Positions 60,944 to 64,000 of a stretch of 64,000 nt of DNA are shown piece by piece; positions within the stretch are counted from its first letter, which is position 1, and each line of letters begins with the position of its first letter. The DNA comes from Salirhabdus sp. Marseille-P4669 (GTDB lineage Bacteria > Bacillota > Bacilli > Bacillales > Alkalibacillaceae). The notes below the pieces were generated by a model. It was not told where the DNA came from, did no database searches, and saw only the letters and a list, made by a program, of their open reading frames with translations. The DNA lies in NCBI RefSeq assembly GCF_900240405.1, contig NZ_OEQK01000001.1:248001-312000 (forward strand), in the 5' to 3' direction. A program made the position numbers and the translations under genes.

Positions 60944-61000
60944 AATCCAAACCTGTACACACTCCTTTCAAGAAGAATGCGGTAAACAGATTTGGATTTA
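60944..61000 (-). terminator. Terminator of hemQ
   Basis: AAATCCAAACCTGT pairs with ACAGATTTGGATTT with one mismatch across a 29-base loop; T-rich on the minus strand. Confidence 0.65.
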
Positions 61001-61011
61001 GAGACCAAATA

Positions 61012-61755
61012 TTATAATTTTAGTATTTCAGGTACTTGCTCCATCGTTACACGTTGACCTACATAGAAGGAACCGAACTCAGCGAAGCGTGCACTTACTT
61101 CATCAAAACGCATTTCGTATACGAGCTTTTTAAATTGTAATACGTCATGTGCGTAAAGTGTCACACCCCATTCCCAATCGTCAAAACCTATGGAACCAGT
61201 AATGATCTGACGGACCTTACCAGCATATTTACGACCAGTCATGCCGTGCTCCATCATTAATTTACCACGTTCCTCTTTCGAAGCGCTGTACCAGTTATCT
61301 TGTCCTTCACGACGCTTGTCCATAGGATAGAAGCACACATGCTCCCACTTAGGTAAAACAGGCTTTAAGCGAGCTTGAAGTTCTGGATCTGTTTCTGGGT
61401 CTTTTCCTTTTGCAAGGTAATTTGAGAGCTCCACAACAGATACATAGGAATATGTAGGTACTAAAAACTCAGCGAATGTTGACTTATTAAATTCTGTTTC
61501 AACTCTATTTAATTCTTCCATCGTAGGGCGTAAGTGGATAAATAAGAAATCTGCCTTTTGACCAACAATGGAGTAAACACCAAAGCTACCCTCGCGGCCC
61601 TTTTCGATTTGTTCCCAGTTTGTATATAAATTCTGCAACTCTTGTAATGCTGTTTGACGTTGGTCCTCTGATGCTGCCTTCCAGGATGTCCAGTCAATAC
61701 TTCTAAAATCATGAAGACAATACCAACCATCTAAAGTTTCTACTGCCTCAGCCAT
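61012..61755 (-). CDS. hemQ: Coproheme decarboxylase HemQ (chlorite-dismutase family)
   Basis: A 247-residue protein that converts coproheme III to haem b in the coproporphyrin-dependent pathway of Gram-positive bacteria. The reactive Tyr lies in [11 protein letters not shown] and the proximal haem-ligand His in [28 protein letters not shown] and [39 protein letters not shown] are conserved; the Arg typical of true chlorite dismutase is absent, as in HemQ. GGAGCGATATAG precedes the ATG. It is divergent from pta, as in B. subtilis ywfI-pta. Confidence 0.94.
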   Translation of the reverse strand: MAEAVETLDGWYCLHDFRSIDWTSWKAASEDQRQTALQELQNLYTNWEQIEKGREGSFGVYSIVGQKADFLFIHLRPTMEELNRVETEFNKSTFAEFLVPTYSYVSVVELSNYLAKGKDPETDPELQARLKPVLPKWEHVCFYPMDKRREGQDNWYSASKEERGKLMMEHGMTGRKYAGKVRQIITGSIGFDDWEWGVTLYAHDVLQFKKLVYEMRFDEVSARFAEFGSFYVGQRVTMEQVPEILKL

Positions 61756-61923
61756 CTATATCGCTCCTTTATATCGTGCTATTATTTTATGCAATTAAAC
61801 TATATCATAAGTAAAGTCCATTTTTAAAAGAGAAGAATGACAATTTTGTTGCGATTTTGCAGTTTGGATGGTTCTATGGTTAGCTTATCCCATAACGGGC
61901 ATATTAAAAAGTAAATTGGCACG

Positions 61924-61974
61924 AATCTGTAAGAACAAATAGCTTTTAACTATTACAGATTTCATATAATATAT
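61924..61974 (+). promoter_or_regulatory. pta promoter region with inverted repeat
   Basis: AATCTGTAA (61924-61932) and TTACAGATT (61953-61961) form an inverted repeat immediately before a TATAAT-like -10 (about 61965-61970). The right arm would overlap the -35/-10 spacer, where a regulator could act. Confidence 0.5.
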
Positions 61975-62005
61975 ATAACAGATAAGCAATAGGAGGAATG
62001 TTTAA

Positions 62006-62977
62006 ATGAGTGACTTGTTTTCGACCTTAAAAGAAAAATTACATAATGAACATAAAAGAATTGTATTCCCTGAGGCGATGGATGAAAGAATCCTAAAAGC
62101 TGCTGGAAGACTAGCAAAAGAAAGTCAAGTAAAACCTGTACTAATTGGTAATGAGGAAAAAATAAAACAGAAAGCTACAGCTGTGGAAACAACGATCATA
62201 GGCTGCGACATTATCGACCCAGACAACTATGAAAAGTTTGAAGAAATGGTAAATCGCTTTGTAGAGAGAAGAAAAGGGAAGGCAACTAAAGAAGATGCTG
62301 AAAAGCTTTTAAAGGATGAGAACTACTTCGGGACGATGCTTGTCTATATGAATGAAGCAGATGGACTAGTAAGTGGTGCAGCTCATTCAACAGCGGATAC
62401 GGTACGACCAGCATTACAAATTATTAAAACAAAAGAAGGCATTAAGAAAACATCGGGTGTCTTTATAATGGTACGTGAGGATGAAAAATACGTATTTGCC
62501 GATTGCGCAATAAATATTGCCCCAACGAGTGAGGATTTAGCAGAAATTGCAGTGGAAAGTGCCGAAACAGCTCATTTATTTGGAATTGAACCGCGGGTAG
62601 CGATGCTAAGCTTTTCGACAAAAGGTTCAGCAAAGTCCCCAGAAACGGAAAAGGTAGAAAAGGCAATTGCGCTTGCAAAAGAAAAGAATGGTGCATTAGT
62701 AATTGATGGGGAGTTTCAGTTTGATGCAGCGTTTGTACCGTCTGTAGCACAAAAGAAAGCTCCGGATTCACCTATTCAAGGGGATGCGAACATATTTATT
62801 TTTCCGAGCCTAGAAGCAGGCAATATTGGCTATAAAATTGCACAACGATTAGGAAACTTTGAAGCAGTTGGTCCCATCTTGCAAGGGTTAAATAGACCAG
62901 TGAATGACCTATCTAGAGGTTGTAATGAAGAGGATGTATATAAGCTAGCATTAATTACTGCAGCACAGTCGTTATAA
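62006..62977 (+). CDS. pta: Phosphate acetyltransferase
   Basis: A 323-residue phosphotransacetylase, the usual short form. It interconverts acetyl-CoA and acetyl phosphate. Conserved parts are RIVFPEAMDERILKAAGRL, GLVSGAAHSTADTVRPALQIIKT, RVAMLSFSTKGSA, VDGEFQFDAAFVP-type IDGEFQFDAA, and NIFIFPSLEAGNIGYKIAQRLG with GPILQGLNRPVNDLSRG at the active site. AGGAGG precedes the ATG. It lies between hemQ and lipL as in B. subtilis and has its own terminator. Confidence 0.96.
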   Translation: MSDLFSTLKEKLHNEHKRIVFPEAMDERILKAAGRLAKESQVKPVLIGNEEKIKQKATAVETTIIGCDIIDPDNYEKFEEMVNRFVERRKGKATKEDAEKLLKDENYFGTMLVYMNEADGLVSGAAHSTADTVRPALQIIKTKEGIKKTSGVFIMVREDEKYVFADCAINIAPTSEDLAEIAVESAETAHLFGIEPRVAMLSFSTKGSAKSPETEKVEKAIALAKEKNGALVIDGEFQFDAAFVPSVAQKKAPDSPIQGDANIFIFPSLEAGNIGYKIAQRLGNFEAVGPILQGLNRPVNDLSRGCNEEDVYKLALITAAQSL

Positions 62978-62981
62978 TAAG

Positions 62982-63015
62982 AATGGGCTTTCTTTTTTTA
63001 AAAGAAGCCCATTTA
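62982..63015. terminator. Bidirectional terminator between pta and lipL
   Basis: AATGGGCTT-CTTT and AAAG-AAGCCCATT pair around a T-rich loop, with A/T flanks on both sides. Confidence 0.85.
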
Positions 63016-63017
63016 TT

Positions 63018-63869
63018 TTATTCGGATCTTTTTTCAATCGTTGCAAAAGCCTTCTCATTACGATCCACCATTTGGTTTAATCGTTTTTCATACCATTCAA
63101 TTTCTTGATCGTGTAAGGCTTCGTAGGATACTTGCCTTGAAAATTCCGTTAATCTTTGAATGATATCCTTACAAACCTCTTCCACAGTAATCGGGCGATC
63201 AAATAGTTCTTGTAACGATGCCATTGTATTTGGTTGAATGGTTGGGTAATCGAAGGAATGACTTTCTCCTTGTAACGCGATGTCGTAAAATGTGCGTACG
63301 AGTGCTGCCCTTTCCGCACCACTTCCAGTTACGCAAATATAAATTTGCACAGCCGTCCCATTTTTCACTCTTCGCTGGGAGATGCCTGCAAATTTTCTGC
63401 CGCCAATGCTTAAATCATAATCTCCTGGACAATAAGAGCCTACAACTTCAAATGCTTCAATCGATTTACCTTCCTTTTCGAAAAGCGCTTGAATGAAGGA
63501 GACCATTGCCTCGTAGCCGGCGTGTATGCTTAATTTTTTGGCTTCTGGGAACACGAAGGATAGATTTAACACGCCTTCATCTAATACAACAGCAAGTCCA
63601 CCAGAATTACGGACTACAACTTGAAATCCTTCCTTTTCTAAATAGGACACCCCATCATGTAAATAGGGAAGACGGCTATCTGGAATGCCTAAGACAATTG
63701 TTTTATCATGGACCCATAGTCTAGCGGTCTGAGGAGAGTATTGCTCACTTACAGATAAACAGAGAGCATCATCTGTTGCGAAGGATTTCATCGCGGACAA
63801 GTGAGTCTCTTTCGATTGGTCGATAATACGTATATGTTCAACATGTAATAAGGCATGTGGATTTGTCAT
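63018..63869 (-). CDS. lipL: Octanoyl-[GcvH]:protein N-octanoyltransferase LipL
   Basis: A 283-residue BPL/LplA/LipB-fold amidotransferase that moves octanoyl from GcvH to the E2 subunits of 2-oxoacid dehydrogenases. Conserved parts are VVRNSGGLAVVLDEGVLNLSF and the catalytic region SYCPGDYDLSIGGRKFAGISQRR, with the acyl-accepting Cys147 and Lys159. The position next to pta matches lipL (ywfL) in B. subtilis. The ATG at 63869 follows AAGGAGC; the ATG at 63884 lies on that ribosome site. Confidence 0.93.
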   Translation of the reverse strand: MTNPHALLHVEHIRIIDQSKETHLSAMKSFATDDALCLSVSEQYSPQTARLWVHDKTIVLGIPDSRLPYLHDGVSYLEKEGFQVVVRNSGGLAVVLDEGVLNLSFVFPEAKKLSIHAGYEAMVSFIQALFEKEGKSIEAFEVVGSYCPGDYDLSIGGRKFAGISQRRVKNGTAVQIYICVTGSGAERAALVRTFYDIALQGESHSFDYPTIQPNTMASLQELFDRPITVEEVCKDIIQRLTEFSRQVSYEALHDQEIEWYEKRLNQMVDRNEKAFATIEKRSE

Positions 63870-63884
63870 GATATGCTCCTTCAT

Positions 63885-64000
63885 TTTGAAAATAGTTCGG
63901 TATTAGTATATCAAATTATATGGTGGGTTATGGGGGTGGAATGTTTGGGAGGGCATTCTATGTCTGGATGTGGGGATGTCTTGGGTGGTGGAGTAAAATC
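63885..64000. other. G-rich window end
   Basis: It contains the lipL promoter region (a TATACT-like -10 on the minus strand near 63900-63915). From 63920 the plus strand is rich in G runs (GGG at 63925, GGGGG at 63932, GGG at 63947 and 63951). A plus-strand frame from ATG 63920 is open to the edge and would encode a Gly/Trp-rich peptide, but has no ribosome site. Confidence 0.4.

Larger units (their letters stand above)
60342..61011. other. 670-base gene-free region between cwlJ and hemQ
   Basis: I see no supported gene. The left part should hold the cwlJ promoter. Three loosely related ACGCGTCT/ACGCGCCG motifs occur (60719, 60760, 60800), leading into the 18-bp tandem array at 60824-60931. 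The apparent ORF at 60793-61017 is a by-product of that array. The right end carries an inverted repeat, AAATCCAAACCTGT with ACAGATTTGGATTT (60944-61000), which can end hemQ transcription. Confidence 0.6.

Noticed and set aside
60793-61017. Cys/Lys-rich ORF that looks like a metal-binding repeat protein
   Set aside because: It is a frame through an 18-bp intergenic tandem array, with no ribosome site, and overlaps the hemQ terminator.
1-64000. CRISPR arrays, tRNA or rRNA genes, prophage or insertion-sequence genes
   Set aside because: I found no spaced direct repeats, cloverleaf genes, transposases, integrases or phage structural genes.

Overview
The window is chromosomal DNA of a low-GC, endospore-forming Bacillaceae. 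Spore genes (sspH, spoVIF, cwlJ, gerQ) and B. subtilis-like gene sets (ypmR/ypmS, ywdI/ywdK, hemQ-pta-lipL, kbl-tdh, treP-treA) place it there. A BCCT osmolyte transporter, an NhaC-type antiporter and an acidic secreted metalloprotease suggest a salt-tolerant genus of the Oceanobacillus/Virgibacillus/Ornithinibacillus type; the genus is inference. I see no rRNA, tRNA, CRISPR array, prophage or intact insertion sequence.

Layout. 1-8.4 kb: a heterodimeric ABC exporter pair (first gene cut by the window edge), a BCCT transporter, a YckD-like secreted protein, sspH, an MFS pump and a cysteine-synthase-like enzyme. 8.6-12.3 kb: trehalose uptake and cleavage (PTS IIA, TreP, TreA), ending in a REP-like palindrome. 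12.3-17.0 kb, minus strand: small membrane proteins, YpmS, YpmR, a DUF4097 repeat protein and a divergent FtsZ/tubulin-fold protein. 17.3-28.7 kb: cold-shock protein, a flavin oxidoreductase, a DUF1657/YetF module, a Rieske oxidoreductase, RarD, VanW, methionine gamma-lyase, a CPBP protease, and an ABC-F ATPase behind what looks like a leader-peptide attenuator. 28.7-39.5 kb: threonine catabolism (Kbl, TDH), PrsA, a thioesterase, a membrane-anchored GH18/LysM/SH3 cell-wall enzyme, small proteins and an EAL-type c-di-GMP phosphodiesterase. 39.5-50.6 kb: a zinc-ribbon/Yip1 protein, a TRAP transporter operon, an MFS pump, a double P-loop ATPase, DUF488, OsmC, a cystine symporter and an M29 aminopeptidase. 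50.8-58.2 kb: a YjiH-family protein, a secreted metalloprotease, an NhaC antiporter and an amino-acid ABC importer lacking its ATPase gene. 58.3-63.9 kb: ywdI, ywdK, gerQ, cwlJ, a tandem-repeat intergenic region, hemQ, pta and lipL.

Working together: TreP and the IIA protein bring in trehalose-6-phosphate for TreA. Kbl and TDH convert threonine to glycine and acetyl-CoA. CwlJ needs GerQ for cortex lysis at germination. HemQ ends haem synthesis and LipL transfers octanoyl groups for lipoate assembly. The most unusual items are the degenerate FtsZ-like protein (16159-17037), the ABC-F leader region (27849-28142), the paired DUF1657 domains, two genes whose only well-placed starts are AUA or AUU/AUC, and two repeat families in gene-free DNA.

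Limits: everything was read by eye from sequence. Family names rest on recognised motifs and remembered homologues, not on searches.
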